From Entamoeba histolytica HM-1:IMSS (lineage: Eukaryota > Evosea > Mastigamoebida > Endamoebidae), in assembly GCF_000208925.1 (NCBI RefSeq), contig NW_001915036.1, positions 1-34,337 of the forward strand: 34,337 nt of DNA, read 5' to 3'. Within the stretch, counting starts at the first letter, position 1, and each line of letters opens with the position of its first letter. The position numbers and the translations under genes are program-made. The notes under the pieces are model-generated. The model ran no database searches, was not told the origin of the DNA, and saw only the letters and a program-made list of their open reading frames with translations. This document shows, piece by piece, positions 1-9,646 of the stretch.

Positions 1-2
1 AT

Positions 3-1460
3 TGGAAAAGAATAAGATGGAATTATAAAATGATGAAATATGGAAAAAGACAACATCTAAATAAATCTAAAGAAGATGAATATCCAGATAATATCTCCAC
101 TATTAATTTCTGGAAATGAATCTATGAAACTAACACCAATATAGATTTCCTGAATATTAATTTATATGAAATATTAATTGAAAATCGAATTAATAATAGA
201 ATATCAATAATCACTCCAAATGAATTAGATTGTGCTATTAAATTTACTGCTAATTTGAAAGTAAAATGAAAATGATAAAATACAAGGATTTTTGATTAAA
301 TATTTAGAACAACCAAAGAAGTATTTATTAAAATTATTTAATGAATGGTTAAATAATCCTAATGAAATACCTCTTCATTTTATTCAAGGAAGAACAATAT
401 TAATATATAAGAAAGGAGATAAATTAGACCTACAGAATTACAGACCAATAATGTGCTTAAATTGTCTGTTAAAAGTGTATACATCAATATTAAAGATGAA
501 AATAGAAAATCAATTGATGTTAAATCCAATTGAAATAAAACAACTATCATTAAATCAAATTTGATATAAGAAATATACATATCATCAAAAGAAGGATTAT
601 TATATAACACTATAATCAATCAATTATTAATAAAGAATAAATGGAAGTGGGTAGAAACATATTATGACGTCTCCAAAGCATATAATAGTATTAACCACCA
701 ATGGATTAAACAATGTTTAATTTATTTTAATATCCCACTTGTAGTAATTAATAGTATATTATACATATTAAATAATACATATCTTAACTTGTATTACAAT
801 CAAGAAAGTGATAGTATTATTAATGTAGAAAGAGGAATAATACAAGGTGACAGTTTATCTCCACTTTTATTTGTATTATCTATTGATATACTATATAAAC
901 AATTAGATAAACAAATAAACAAATTAAATATTAAAATGAGTTGAGAAGAAAAACAAGTCAAGTTAAACCACATATTATATATGGATGATTTAAAGATAAT
1001 GACTAATAGTCTCATTGAAATGGAAAAAGCACACAAATTAACTAAAGAAATATTTAATGCAATAGGATTAAAAATTAATGTAGAAAAGAGTGGGATAATG
1101 AATAATATTAATAGTCAAATAAATGGTGAATTAGATGAACTACCAAGAATAACTAATGATAACCCTTATAAATATCTTATGACTGAAATATGAGATAAAG
1201 TAAATATTAATAAGTACTGTACAAGAATATTAAATGATGTATCTTCTATTTTATCATCATCAAATACTATGAAGTACAGCATTCTCAATACAATAAGAAA
1301 GATTAATAGTGATATAATCTCCAAATTAAGATATGGATTTAGTATTGTAAAATATAAACTAGAAGAATTGGAGAAGATAGATAAACAAATAAGAAAATCA
1401 TTAATTCACCTCCAATTATACAGTAGAAATATCCCAAAAGTAGACTATATGTTAAAATGA
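3..1460 (+). pseudogene. LINE reverse transcriptase domain, broken
   Basis: Bases 3-270 read in frame 3 as the region N-terminal to the RT. From about 271 the reading moves to frame 1 (NDKIQGFLIKYLEQ; then YRPIMCLN near 450). From about 580 to 1460 it returns to frame 3. The catalytic motifs are easily seen: motif A as YDVSKAYNSI near 663, motif B as GIIQGDSLSPLLF near 835, and motif C as YMDD at 978-989, so both Asp of the YxDD pair survive. Interruptions are TGA at 117, 562, 942 and 1191, plus the frame changes. RNA-templated synthesis at the target site would be the ancestral function. The level of decay suggests an old insertion, or one in a fast-decaying region. Confidence 0.88.
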
Positions 1461-2616
1461 ATGAATTGGGAATAGGAATAATGTCAGCAAGAGATGAATG
1501 TGCTAAAGAATTACTAAGAATATACTTAAAATATAAGTGGAGATCAAACACAGGAATAGGAGAAATGATAGAAGCAATAAAAGAAAATCCAAATGGAATA
1601 ATTAAAAGAATGAAGAAAGCATTTGGTAAGAAGATTAATTTTAATGAAATAATGAATGTAATAGAATTAAATGAAAGAAAGCATGATGTAAAGGAAATAT
1701 TTGAATGGGTAAATAATGAATTAAATGATAGATATTTAAATGAATGGAAAGAAAAGAAATGTGGTGAATATATAAGATGTGCAAATGGCACTTTCAATGA
1801 TAAGAAAATAACAGTAGCCACATGAAGGTGATTGAATATAAAAAGAAATGCATTCCTCCAAATAGTAAAAATGCAAGAAGGAGTAACTATGAAATGAAGT
1901 ATTAAATCTAAAATACTCCAAAATGATGTTTTAAAATATTGTAAACATTGTCATAACACAATTGCATCTATTAGTCATATCTTGTTAGGATGTCCTGTAA
2001 TGAAAAAGAATCAAATATCAAAACATGATTATGTTTGTAAACAAATATTTAAACAAATATTTAAACACATTTTAATGAATTTGATGCTATTGATTTTAAT
2101 AATCATCATAAATGTATTAATAATGATAAAATGGTTATAACTTACAATAAAGATTTATTGGTTAATGACAATTCTTTCCATGCTAGAAGACCAGATATAT
2201 ATTAACAAAATATGAAAGAAAAGAAATGATATATTATAGATGTAGCTATATGTCAAGATAATAATTTAGAATTAAATTATATTCACAAAATAAATAAATA
2301 CAAAGAATTACAAGAGAAATTAAGAAACAATAGAGAAATAATATATGTAGAAATAATACCTGTAATATTATCAATAAATTGATTAACACATAAAGAATCA
2401 GCAAGAAGAGTAAAATCACTGAAATTACAATTAGACTTTTCCAAAATCCTACGAACAATAATTATCAAAAATATGAAAGACTTAATGTTTTATACAGGAA
2501 ACTCTGGCAGCACATTAGAATAAGAACAATATAATGCAAGCATGTTAGAAATTAACTCTATTACACCAATAGAGCATATTGAAGAAAGTGAAATAAACAC
2601 TTCTCAATATTCATAA
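1457..2616 (+). pseudogene. LINE C-terminal zinc knuckle and restriction-like endonuclease, broken
   Basis: The frame starting at 1457 (ELGIGIMSARDECAKELL) stays open to TGA 1823 and continues with further TGA codons at 1829 and 1895. A CCHC knuckle follows near 1936-1992 (CKHC...H....C). A 12-base unit (aaacaaatattt) is duplicated at about 2039-2062, beside a change of frame. After it come the endonuclease motifs RPDI near 2188 and IIDVAI near 2233, the PD...D signature of RLE-type LINEs, then a Lys/Glu-rich stretch. Stops at 2203 (TAA), 2227 and 2380 (TGA) and 2521 (TAA) interrupt it. The original end may be TAA 2521 or TAA 2614, since the frame reads on sensibly between them. Confidence 0.82.
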
Positions 2617-2761
2617 AATCCAATTGAGGATATATCTAATAATTGACCTTTTTTTTTGTCTTTTTATTGAATAATTGTTATTATTATTATTTATTCAATA
2701 TGAGATTATTTCTTATTGAACAACAAATTTCTTCATTTTTCTTCATCTGGTATTTTGTTAT

Positions 2762-2806
2762 AACAAATAATTTACTATTAATATAGTAAATTATTTGTTT
2801 TTTTTT
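2762..2806. other. Perfect 17-bp inverted repeat with 4-base loop and T-run
   Basis: Arm 2762-2778 (aacaaataatttactat) is the exact reverse complement of 2783-2799, separated by taat, and nine T residues follow (2798-2806). It lies about 100 bases past the LINE's probable 3' end and 280 bases before the 5-phosphatase start. It looks like an intrinsic terminator but that mechanism is bacterial. In this genome it may be a transposon remnant, a 3'-end signal or chance in AT-rich DNA. Confidence 0.5.
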
Positions 2807-2883
2807 ATTAAATAATACTTTCACTTTTGTTAAAGAAAATTTCTATGCAAGGAATTGAAAAGAAGTAGAAACAAAAATTAATA

Positions 2884-2925
2884 AATATAAAATAATATAA
2901 AATAATATAAAATAATATAAAATAA
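2884..2925. repeat. 10-bp tandem repeat, about four units
   Basis: The unit aataatataa is repeated about four times without interruption (ataaaataatataaaataat...). It sits in the 470-base gap between the LINE and the 5-phosphatase gene. The rest of that gap (2617-3084) is AT-rich with no gene visible. It must hold the promoter of the downstream gene, but I see no motif I can defend. Confidence 0.75.
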
Positions 2926-3084
2926 GAAATATCTATCCAATAAGATTTGTTTTAACATAACAAAAATTGAACCACTCAGATTTGAATGAAGATTCTATGA
3001 GACGAAATAAAAATACAAAAAGTAGTTTTTATTTTCACAAAAAAAGAAGAAAAAGAACTACAAAAGAATGATTCACATCAGAGG

Positions 3085-5847
3085 ATGACTGATGAACTTT
3101 CTCCATTATTCTTAATTAACAAAAATGAAAATAAAAAGAAAACAGTAAATAAAGAAGATATTGAGAATGGACAAAACCAAATTTCTAAAGCGATTTTTCA
3201 ACAAAAACGAAAAGTATTATTTGGTCAAAAAATAGAAGAAGAAAAAAGAAAAGAAGAACAACGTACTAAGTTTCAATCAAATAATTTTGCAAGAAAACTT
3301 TGTGATGATGAGTTTATTAGTCATGATTTAAAAGTGAGTACATTTAAACGATCTCAATCAACTCAATCAACCCCTCAAAAAAGAGTCTATTCATCAAGAA
3401 GTCCTTGTTTAGTCGATTCAGTCTATTTTCAACAACAATCAATCAATTTAAAGATGAAACAATTAAAACAAAAAGAACAAAGTAAACAAATTTATTTAAA
3501 TAGAGACGCAAATATTGGGACAACTGGTATTAAACAACCAATTAAAAGAACACCAGTCGATATTCAATCAACTCAATTTGAAGATACCATAGAGTCTATT
3601 GGATTAGAAGATTTAGAATGGGAAGAGCAACATACTTTAACAGAAGAAAGTTCTCCTATGAAAAGAAGAAGAAGTCCAATAGTCCCAATGTTTAAAAGTC
3701 AAATGAAAATAACAAAACTCCCTTTTACAAAATTTACACCTAAAACAACTGAATTTCAACCAATTGCACCAATGAGTTGGATTCTTGAAGGAAAAGAACC
3801 AACAAGAGAAGAGATATCTTCTAATATTGAACTTTATTCAGATATGACTACTTTTATTTCAAACAAAGATTTATGGAGGAAAAACAATTTATTAGATCAT
3901 CTTTCATATTATGCTGATTCAGAAAGAATATCTGTATTAGCATGTACATGGAATGTTAATCAATGCGTTTTTAGTCGAGGAGAAATTGATAGACTAACAA
4001 GTGGAATTAAAAACAAACCAGATATTATTGTGATTGGGTTAGAAGAATTAGAAATGAGTTTTGATGCCATTATTACAGGAAAAAAATTTAGTGATAAATC
4101 AATTCAATGGGAAGCTTTAATACAAGAATCAATTAATAGAGGACAAAATACTTATATTGAATTAGGATATTATCAACTTTGTGGAGTTGTGTTATATGTA
4201 TTTTTTGATGAAAGATTAAAAAATCATATTACAGATGTTGGATATGGTGATATAAGAGTTGGTGCTATGAGTGGAAAATTAGCAAATAAAGGAGGTGTTG
4301 CTTATAGAATGAGAATATATAACTCAACAATATGTTTTGTTGTAAGTCATCTTGCAGCTCATCAAAATTTTTGTGACAAGAGAAATGAAGATTGGAATGA
4401 GATAAGCAAAATGAAAATAAGATATTTTGATGTTGGTAGTGGTTGTAGAAAAGTAGTTGAACTTTTACAACATGATGTTGTTATTTGGATGGGAGACTTA
4501 AATTATCGTATTGATATGGATGATGTTGAAGTTAGAAAATGTATGAAAATGAAAAATTATCTTGAACTTATAAAACATGATCAATTATTATATTGTATGC
4601 AATCAAATAAAGTTTTTAATCATTTTTGTGAAGCAGCAATCAAATTTGCACCAACATTTAAGATTAAAATTGGTAAACAAGGAATGTATGAAGAGAATAG
4701 AATTCCATCTTGGTGTGACAGAGTATTATGGAAAACAGAAAATAGACATAATGTTGAAGTAAAAGAATATATGAGTCATGAATTATATTGTTCTGATCAT
4801 AAACCAGTAACGTGTTTTATGAGTATAGATTTACAAAGAATTAACATTAAATTACAACAAACAGTAATAAATTATTTAGACAAAGTAGAAAAAATATATA
4901 GTAAAGTAGTTTGTCCAAAAATTATAATTGAACCTTCTATTATTACTATAGACCAAATTAAATTATTTGAAAAATATCAATTTAAAGTACAATTAAAAAA
5001 CATTGGAAAGTTTGGAACATGTTATGAAATAGAAAATGGTGATGGAAGAATTTTTAAAGATGAATGGCTTTCAATTAAGAAATGTGAAGGATTTATAGAT
5101 ATTTTAGAAGGAAAGGATGTTGTTAGTATTGATTGTGAAATATGTATTGATGAAAAATATGTTTGGATGTATCAAGAACAAAATTCATTAATGAAAGTTA
5201 TTAAAATAAAATTAGGTGAAGGAAATGAATTTATTACTTTTAGTATTGTTTTGAAAACTACACCAAATATCATTGGAATGAATTTAGAAACATTAAATAG
5301 ACTTAATAAACCATTAATTTCTAATGATAAAATTCAAAAGAAATATCAACCAATTCCATTTTTTATTCCAAAAGAAATATATCGATTGATTGATTATATT
5401 ATTCAACATTATGAACCTAATTGTTTTGTTAAAAAAGATCCGTGTAATTATCTTAAAGAACAACTTATTGAAGTTATTCAATGTTTAAATAAAGAAAAAG
5501 AATTTATTTCTGGACCTATTCAATTGTATTGTGATGCTTTATTATTAGTATTATCAGGACTTCATAAATGTGTTATTTTTTATTCTTTTACTGACTCTGA
5601 CTTAGTTTTAAATGACCAAACTCTGTTACAAGTAGTTAATTTCATTATCCCAGACGAATATAACCATCTATTTGTATATTTAATCACTTTCTTAAAAAAA
5701 CTGATTTGTCTTGGTGAAAATGAACTTCTTTTAATTTCTAGATTTACTCCTCCTATATTTCGGTGTTTTGATCCAAATAAGTTACTACCCTTTACTCACT
5801 TTCTTGAATATGTTCTTCATTCTCCTCTTTCTTTATTTTATCAATGA
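3085..5847 (+). CDS. Inositol polyphosphate 5-phosphatase, OCRL/INPP5B-like
   Basis: This 920-residue protein should remove the 5-phosphate from phosphoinositides such as PI(4,5)P2 on membranes. Residues 1 to about 275 are polar, Gln/Lys/Arg-rich and probably disordered. The catalytic domain spans about 280-580 with every family motif: TWNVNQ (~289), GLEE (~317), GKLANKGG (~396), SHLAAHQNF...RNEDW (~421), WMGDLNYRID (~467), PSWCDRVLW (~541) and SDHKPV (~569). It is followed by a beta-rich segment (about 605-730) resembling an ASH domain, and a helical C-terminus (about 755-920) resembling the inactive RhoGAP-like domain of OCRL. That order matches the OCRL/INPP5B type. The ATG at 3085 is chosen. 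A 6-codon uORF starts at 3068 and its TGA overlaps this ATG. Stop is TGA, showing TGA is a working stop here. The catalytic assignment is secure; ASH/RhoGAP is inference from order and pattern. Confidence 0.93.
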   Translation: MTDELSPLFLINKNENKKKTVNKEDIENGQNQISKAIFQQKRKVLFGQKIEEEKRKEEQRTKFQSNNFARKLCDDEFISHDLKVSTFKRSQSTQSTPQKRVYSSRSPCLVDSVYFQQQSINLKMKQLKQKEQSKQIYLNRDANIGTTGIKQPIKRTPVDIQSTQFEDTIESIGLEDLEWEEQHTLTEESSPMKRRRSPIVPMFKSQMKITKLPFTKFTPKTTEFQPIAPMSWILEGKEPTREEISSNIELYSDMTTFISNKDLWRKNNLLDHLSYYADSERISVLACTWNVNQCVFSRGEIDRLTSGIKNKPDIIVIGLEELEMSFDAIITGKKFSDKSIQWEALIQESINRGQNTYIELGYYQLCGVVLYVFFDERLKNHITDVGYGDIRVGAMSGKLANKGGVAYRMRIYNSTICFVVSHLAAHQNFCDKRNEDWNEISKMKIRYFDVGSGCRKVVELLQHDVVIWMGDLNYRIDMDDVEVRKCMKMKNYLELIKHDQLLYCMQSNKVFNHFCEAAIKFAPTFKIKIGKQGMYEENRIPSWCDRVLWKTENRHNVEVKEYMSHELYCSDHKPVTCFMSIDLQRINIKLQQTVINYLDKVEKIYSKVVCPKIIIEPSIITIDQIKLFEKYQFKVQLKNIGKFGTCYEIENGDGRIFKDEWLSIKKCEGFIDILEGKDVVSIDCEICIDEKYVWMYQEQNSLMKVIKIKLGEGNEFITFSIVLKTTPNIIGMNLETLNRLNKPLISNDKIQKKYQPIPFFIPKEIYRLIDYIIQHYEPNCFVKKDPCNYLKEQLIEVIQCLNKEKEFISGPIQLYCDALLLVLSGLHKCVIFYSFTDSDLVLNDQTLLQVVNFIIPDEYNHLFVYLITFLKKLICLGENELLLISRFTPPIFRCFDPNKLLPFTHFLEYVLHSPLSLFYQ

Positions 5848-5917
5848 CTAATGTATTATTATTTATTACAAACTTTTCTTTTTTTTTCTTTTATTCATCT
5901 TGAAATTATTTGATTTT

Positions 5918-6286
5918 ATGACAACTACTAAACCTCATGTTCAATTACGGTTAGTTCGTCCTGAAGCTCTTAATCCTTCTCAACACTTATTTGCAGGAAC
6001 AGCATCTTCATGGTTTGTTGAAGAGTGTTATTTATGTGCAGTTTTTAATTTTCCACATTGTCACTTTGTTTGTCGAACAGTCAAAAATTTAGAAATGGTT
6101 GCTCCTGTTAATGTTGGTGATGTATTATGTTATTCTGGTACTTGTGAAATTGGAAAAACTTCGATAATTGTTGATATGGTTGTTTCTCGTCAGAATGACA
6201 ACAAGGTTGTAACCAAAGGACAAGTTGTCTTTGTCAATATCAATTCTGAAGGAAAAGCAACTCCACACAATATTGTTTTGCAATAA
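5918..6286 (+). CDS. Hotdog-fold acyl-CoA thioesterase
   Basis: A 122-residue single-domain protein of the 4HBT/YciA-like acyl-CoA hydrolase type, expected to split acyl-CoA into free acid and CoA in the cytosol. The N-terminal pattern NPSQHLFAGTASSWFVEE matches the family's catalytic-loop plus central-helix region (N..G.LFGG..L.WMDE). The later strands include TVKNLEMVAPVNVGD and CEIGKTSIIVDM, then VTKGQVVFVNIN. I start at the first ATG (5918); an in-frame TTG at 5900 would add six residues but is not a likely start in a eukaryote. It is intronless, 70 bases after the 5-phosphatase stop and on the same strand. The exact acyl substrate cannot be told. Confidence 0.82.
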   Translation: MTTTKPHVQLRLVRPEALNPSQHLFAGTASSWFVEECYLCAVFNFPHCHFVCRTVKNLEMVAPVNVGDVLCYSGTCEIGKTSIIVDMVVSRQNDNKVVTKGQVVFVNINSEGKATPHNIVLQ

Positions 6287-6484
6287 TCAAATTGTCATTT
6301 TATTTTTTGACTTCTTTAATGTTTAAAATAAGGTAAAAAGATAGTAAAATAAATTATTTGTTTACGATTTAACCATAAAAACTAGAAAGATCTATGAAAG
6401 GAAAAAAGAAAAAATTACTTTTTTGAATATTTTTAGAAAAGAAAAAATTAATAAGAAACTTCAAAAATTTTTTTTTAAGTCTCA

Positions 6485-7577
6485 ATGAGCGAAACAAGTG
6501 AAGACCATTCAACATTTTATGATTTTCCATTACAAAAAATAGTTATATCTATTGAATACCTTGTAATTGCAGTGTTATGTTTTATTCAAAGTCTGAGAAT
6601 TGTTAAAAATCAGTTTGTCATTATTATTTTTTTTTTTTGTTATTTTTAAATAAAAAACGAAAGAGAAAAAAAAAGTATCTTATCACATAGTCATAAATGT
6701 TGTGGATTTCAAAACCTTCTTATCATATTTTTAATCTGTTGGTGTTTATTTAGAATATCAGATTTGATGATAAGATTCTTTCTGATATTATTTACTCACC
6801 AACCAGATGATTTTATTGACCAAACAACTTCTGTTGAATGGTTGATTTCTGAGTTTGTTCTATTTCTTTTTCAAATAAAACATAACACCTTATTTGTAAA
6901 TAATTATTTATTGAATTAGCATTCCTAGTTTTGTAATGGTTGCTCTTCTTTCATTCTTCATTTATTATTATTTATTCCTTATTCATACTTCTCATTGGCA
7001 ATATGCCAAATTAGTTTCAATTGTTATCATTATAACAATCAATCTCTTTCATATCTTTTCATTAATATCAATTGATATTTCATTAATGATAAAGCCAACT
7101 ACAGCAGCAATTCATTTAACTTTTTGCTGTAGTTCATTTGTATATTTATTAGTTGTAGGAGGGTTATTGTATGTATCTGTTCGTATTTTTTTCATTAATC
7201 CACATGTTTTAGAACAATCTCATCCAAAACCATCAGCAATGGGAGTTTGTGGTTTAGTTATTTCTTTAGCAATCTCAACCCGTTTAATATATGATTTTTC
7301 AAGTGCTATTGTAGGTCAATCCATTCTGTCACTCCTTTGTTCAAACGAAAGTTCATTTTGTTCTGAACATTTTGGAATAGTTGTTTTCTTTTCTCAAATT
7401 ATTGAGGTTGTTTTAATGTCATTATGGGAAATTGTTCCATTAACAGCATTAGTGATTTTATTCTGGAATATCCCTTCGAATAAGTCATATGACCCATTCC
7501 CTCACTTCCAATATCTTGTTGAAGAAACAGATGATTCATCATACGTTACATATGATGCAACTACTCCTTTGATTTAA
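6485..7577 (+). CDS. Seven-TM membrane protein, TOM1/GPR137-like; three exons
   Basis: Joining 6485-6612, 6691-6852 and 6920-7577 gives one 315-residue frame. Both introns start GTTTGT and end TAG (78 and 67 bases), the typical Entamoeba form. Exon 1 begins MSETSEDHSTFYDFPLQK and a first hydrophobic helix; exon 2 adds a helix ending ...LMIRFF and TTSVEWLISD; exon 3 continues IPSFVMVALLSFFIYYY and has further helices to the C-terminus ...YVTYDATTPLI. About seven membrane segments in all, with a helix pattern (IPSF...L..F..YY near an H-x-x-HW turn) like the THH1/TOM1/TOM3 and GPR137 proteins of vacuole or lysosome membranes. Family assignment is pattern-based. A second acceptor at 6928 is also in phase and would drop three residues. 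Without the introns only the last 213 residues are open. Confidence 0.75.
6613..6690 (+). other. Intron 1 of the TOM1-like gene
   Basis: Starts GTTTGTCATT and ends CACATAG; 78 bases, very T/A-rich with an internal in-frame TAA. Removing it joins codon CA|T (His) and keeps a sensible hydrophobic reading on both sides. Confidence 0.8.
6853..6919 (+). other. Intron 2 of the TOM1-like gene
   Basis: Starts GTTTGTTCTA and ends TTGAATTAG; 67 bases. Splicing makes GA|C (Asp) and joins ...VEWLIS to IPSFVMVALL. The alternative acceptor TAG ending at 6928 keeps the frame. Confidence 0.8.
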
Positions 7578-8479
7578 AAACATCAATAAGTGTATTGTTT
7601 TTTTTTGTTTATTTTGAATATTATACTTGAATGATATTTAGTTTTACTGAATATTTTTAGTGAAATAATACTCAAAACAAAAAAAGTTATATAACATTTG
7701 TTTTTTTTTTTTCACTATCTTTCTTGGTATTACAATAAATTTACACCGTGACTTTCTAACTCTTTAAATATTATAAAAGAAGAAACAAGAAAAATTATAA
7801 GATTATAGAGATTCTAAATAAATACTTAAAAGATTAAATATTGTCTAAAAACTATTTGTTATAATTTAGTTAAAATATATTCTAATAGAATGAGAAATGT
7901 TATAATTAAACAAATCAACTCATTAACATTGAGATAAGTTATTTTTAAATAAATAAACAAATTTTATTATCCATTTATAAAATCAATAGGCATTATTTTT
8001 ATATTTATAATACTCATTCTCCTTTTCTCATAATAAAATAAAATATAACTAATTCAATTCACATATTATAATGCTTTAAATAATTCAATTTAAATTAAAA
8101 TATTCATAATTCATTGAATTAGATGAATATTTTTGGGTTTTGAGAATCAAAAAACAAATACTATTTGTATAGTTTGAAAACTATTAACTTTAATTAAAAC
8201 AACTTATATATTTATAGAATTATTCTATTTGAACAATTGATTAGAATGATCTATTTTGTTTTAATAAATAAAAATTTCAAAATAAAAAATTATAATAAAA
8301 ATATATTATTAAAAAACTACTTTTTATATTAAAAGAAAAATCAAAACTTTTGATTTTCACTTCAAATTATTATTAATTTCATTATTCACATCATTCTTAA
8401 TTTAAACGATACGTTATCTAAAAATCGTATTATTATAATATTTGCTATTTCATTTACGTGTATAATATATATCAAATAA
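7578..8479. other. AT-rich intergenic stretch
   Basis: Poly-T and poly-A runs and short AT words, with no open frame, RNA gene or repeat that I can support. It separates the TOM1-like gene from the pseudogene beginning near 8480. Confidence 0.6.
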
Positions 8480-8941
8480 ACACTCTCCTTCCAAAACTTA
8501 ATCAATTACCTCAAAACTCTTTTGGGAATAGTTGTGTTAGAACAAGTTATTAAAACACAGAAAAAATCATGGTTTTATTGAGTAAAATATATTGGAAAAG
8601 TTGCAAGACTTGTTATTTATTGGCATTTGATGAAATAGTTCCATACTATAGAAAATATTGCATTCCTTCCAGAGTTGAGAAACGAAAAAGAAGAATAACA
8701 GATAATTGAACATTTATTCAAAACATTTGGTAGTTTGTGTGTTTTTGAAGTTGAATCAACTGAAGATGAGACTCATCATCTATTAAGAAAATGGTATATT
8801 CAAAATGGTTTTTGGTTACAGACAAAAATTATAGACAACAATCATACTCATTAAAGGAACATTCAATCCCTTTATGAACTATGGCAACACACAGCTTTTC
8901 AAACAGGTTCTGTTAACCTTTATTTTTGTACTCAAACATAG
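8480..8941 (+). pseudogene. Unrecognised protein-coding fossil
   Basis: One plus-strand frame (codons starting at 8480, 8483...) reads as normal protein for about 150 codons between the TAA at 8477 and the TAG at 8939, broken only by TGA 8579, TAG 8636, TAA 8696 and TAA 8852. Readable blocks include LLGIVVLEQVIKTQKKSWFY, KYIGKVARLVIYWHLMK, EHLFKTFGSLCVFEVEST and RNIQSLYELWQHTAFQTGSV. The first two stops sit where Trp (TGG) would fit and the TAA stops where Gln (CAA) or Lys would fit, so simple G-to-A or C-to-T decay explains them. I do not recognise the family. A spliced gene is unlikely because no GTTTGT...TAG pair removes the stops. Base use is richer than the flanks, which supports a former gene. 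Confidence 0.55.
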
Positions 8942-9076
8942 GTATATGAGTCTTATTATTGTTTGAATAATTTCTAGTTTTATTTTGTTTATATTAATTT
9001 TTAAGTGATTTCTTAATGGAAGTATTCAATTGTTTTATAAAAGCTAATAAATGGTTGAACTCTTATGAAAAGACGT

Positions 9077-9646
9077 CTACAAAGCAGAGAGTTCTAATGC
9101 ATGTTGTTTAGCAGATTCTTTCATATTTTTTCTCATTTCCTTTTCAAGCTTTTTTTGTCGTGCTTTTGCTTTGTTACACAATATATCGGTAAAGCAATCA
9201 ACAAATCTACATGTCATTGTACAAACCATACAAACACTTACAACAACTAACACAGAAAAGATGATGAAAATAAGCAATGATTTTGTAGGCATTAATAAAT
9301 CAAGAAATGAATCAAATGTAAATGTCCCACGTTTTAATGTCCCTATCATACATTCTTTAGTTTCTCTATTACAGTCATACTGACATTTCTTACAAATACA
9401 TTCTTCTTTTGATTGAATTATGGAATATTCTGCTTTTAATGTTATTGGTGATTCTATGTATATTTCATGAGTTGTTTTATATACTTTAATCTCTTCATAT
9501 AACCGTTCTGTATGGAAAATTTGTATTGTTTCATTATCTTGTAATTGAATAGGATATAAGTGCTTTCCTTTATTAATGACAAATTGATGTATTTCCATTG
9601 CATTGCAAACAATAAATAAAAGACTAACACTAATAAACCAAGTCAT
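9077..9646 (-). CDS. Small type I membrane protein, unknown function
   Basis: 189 residues. Residues 1-16 form a signal peptide (TWFISVSLLFIVCNA). The ectodomain of about 100 residues is mostly charged and ends in a tight Cys cluster (C83, C85, C88, C92, C99; CICKKCQYDC). A membrane helix lies at about 122-143, followed by a Cys-rich stretch just inside (C146, C151, C157, possible acylation sites) and a strongly basic amphipathic tail (KARQKKLEKEMRKNMKESA), probably helical. I recognise no family. The layout is that of a short surface receptor or the stub of a larger one. The ATG at 9646 immediately precedes the signal peptide. It stands alone between a pseudogene and a SINE copy, so it could also be the remnant of a longer gene. 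Confidence 0.7.
   Translation of the reverse strand: MTWFISVSLLFIVCNAMEIHQFVINKGKHLYPIQLQDNETIQIFHTERLYEEIKVYKTTHEIYIESPITLKAEYSIIQSKEECICKKCQYDCNRETKECMIGTLKRGTFTFDSFLDLLMPTKSLLIFIIFSVLVVVSVCMVCTMTCRFVDCFTDILCNKAKARQKKLEKEMRKNMKESAKQHALELSAL

Larger units (their letters stand above)
1..2650 (+). mobile_element. Degenerate non-LTR retrotransposon (Entamoeba LINE, R2/R4-like), 5' end outside window
   Basis: A single decayed coding unit runs from base 3 to about 2523 or 2616 on the plus strand, switching frame near 265, 570, 1457 and 2060. It reads, in order, as a reverse transcriptase, a CCHC zinc knuckle and a restriction-like endonuclease (RLE). That order is characteristic of Entamoeba LINEs and related R2/R4 elements, which carry the endonuclease downstream of the RT rather than an upstream APE domain. 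Some ten TGA and two TAA codons break the frames, so the copy cannot encode a working protein. After the last stop comes a short untranslated tail with a T-run (about 2648-2656), which probably marks the 3' end. I could not identify a target-site duplication because the 5' end lies off the window. Confidence 0.88.

Noticed and set aside
3..2616. UGA read as tryptophan in the LINE
   Set aside because: Replacing TGA with Trp gives longer frames, but frameshifts and TAA stops remain, some TGA sites fit Gly rather than Trp, and real genes here (3085-5847, 20378-22948) end in TGA.
5900..5917. Six-residue extension of the thioesterase from a TTG
   Set aside because: The first ATG at 5918 gives the normal family start.
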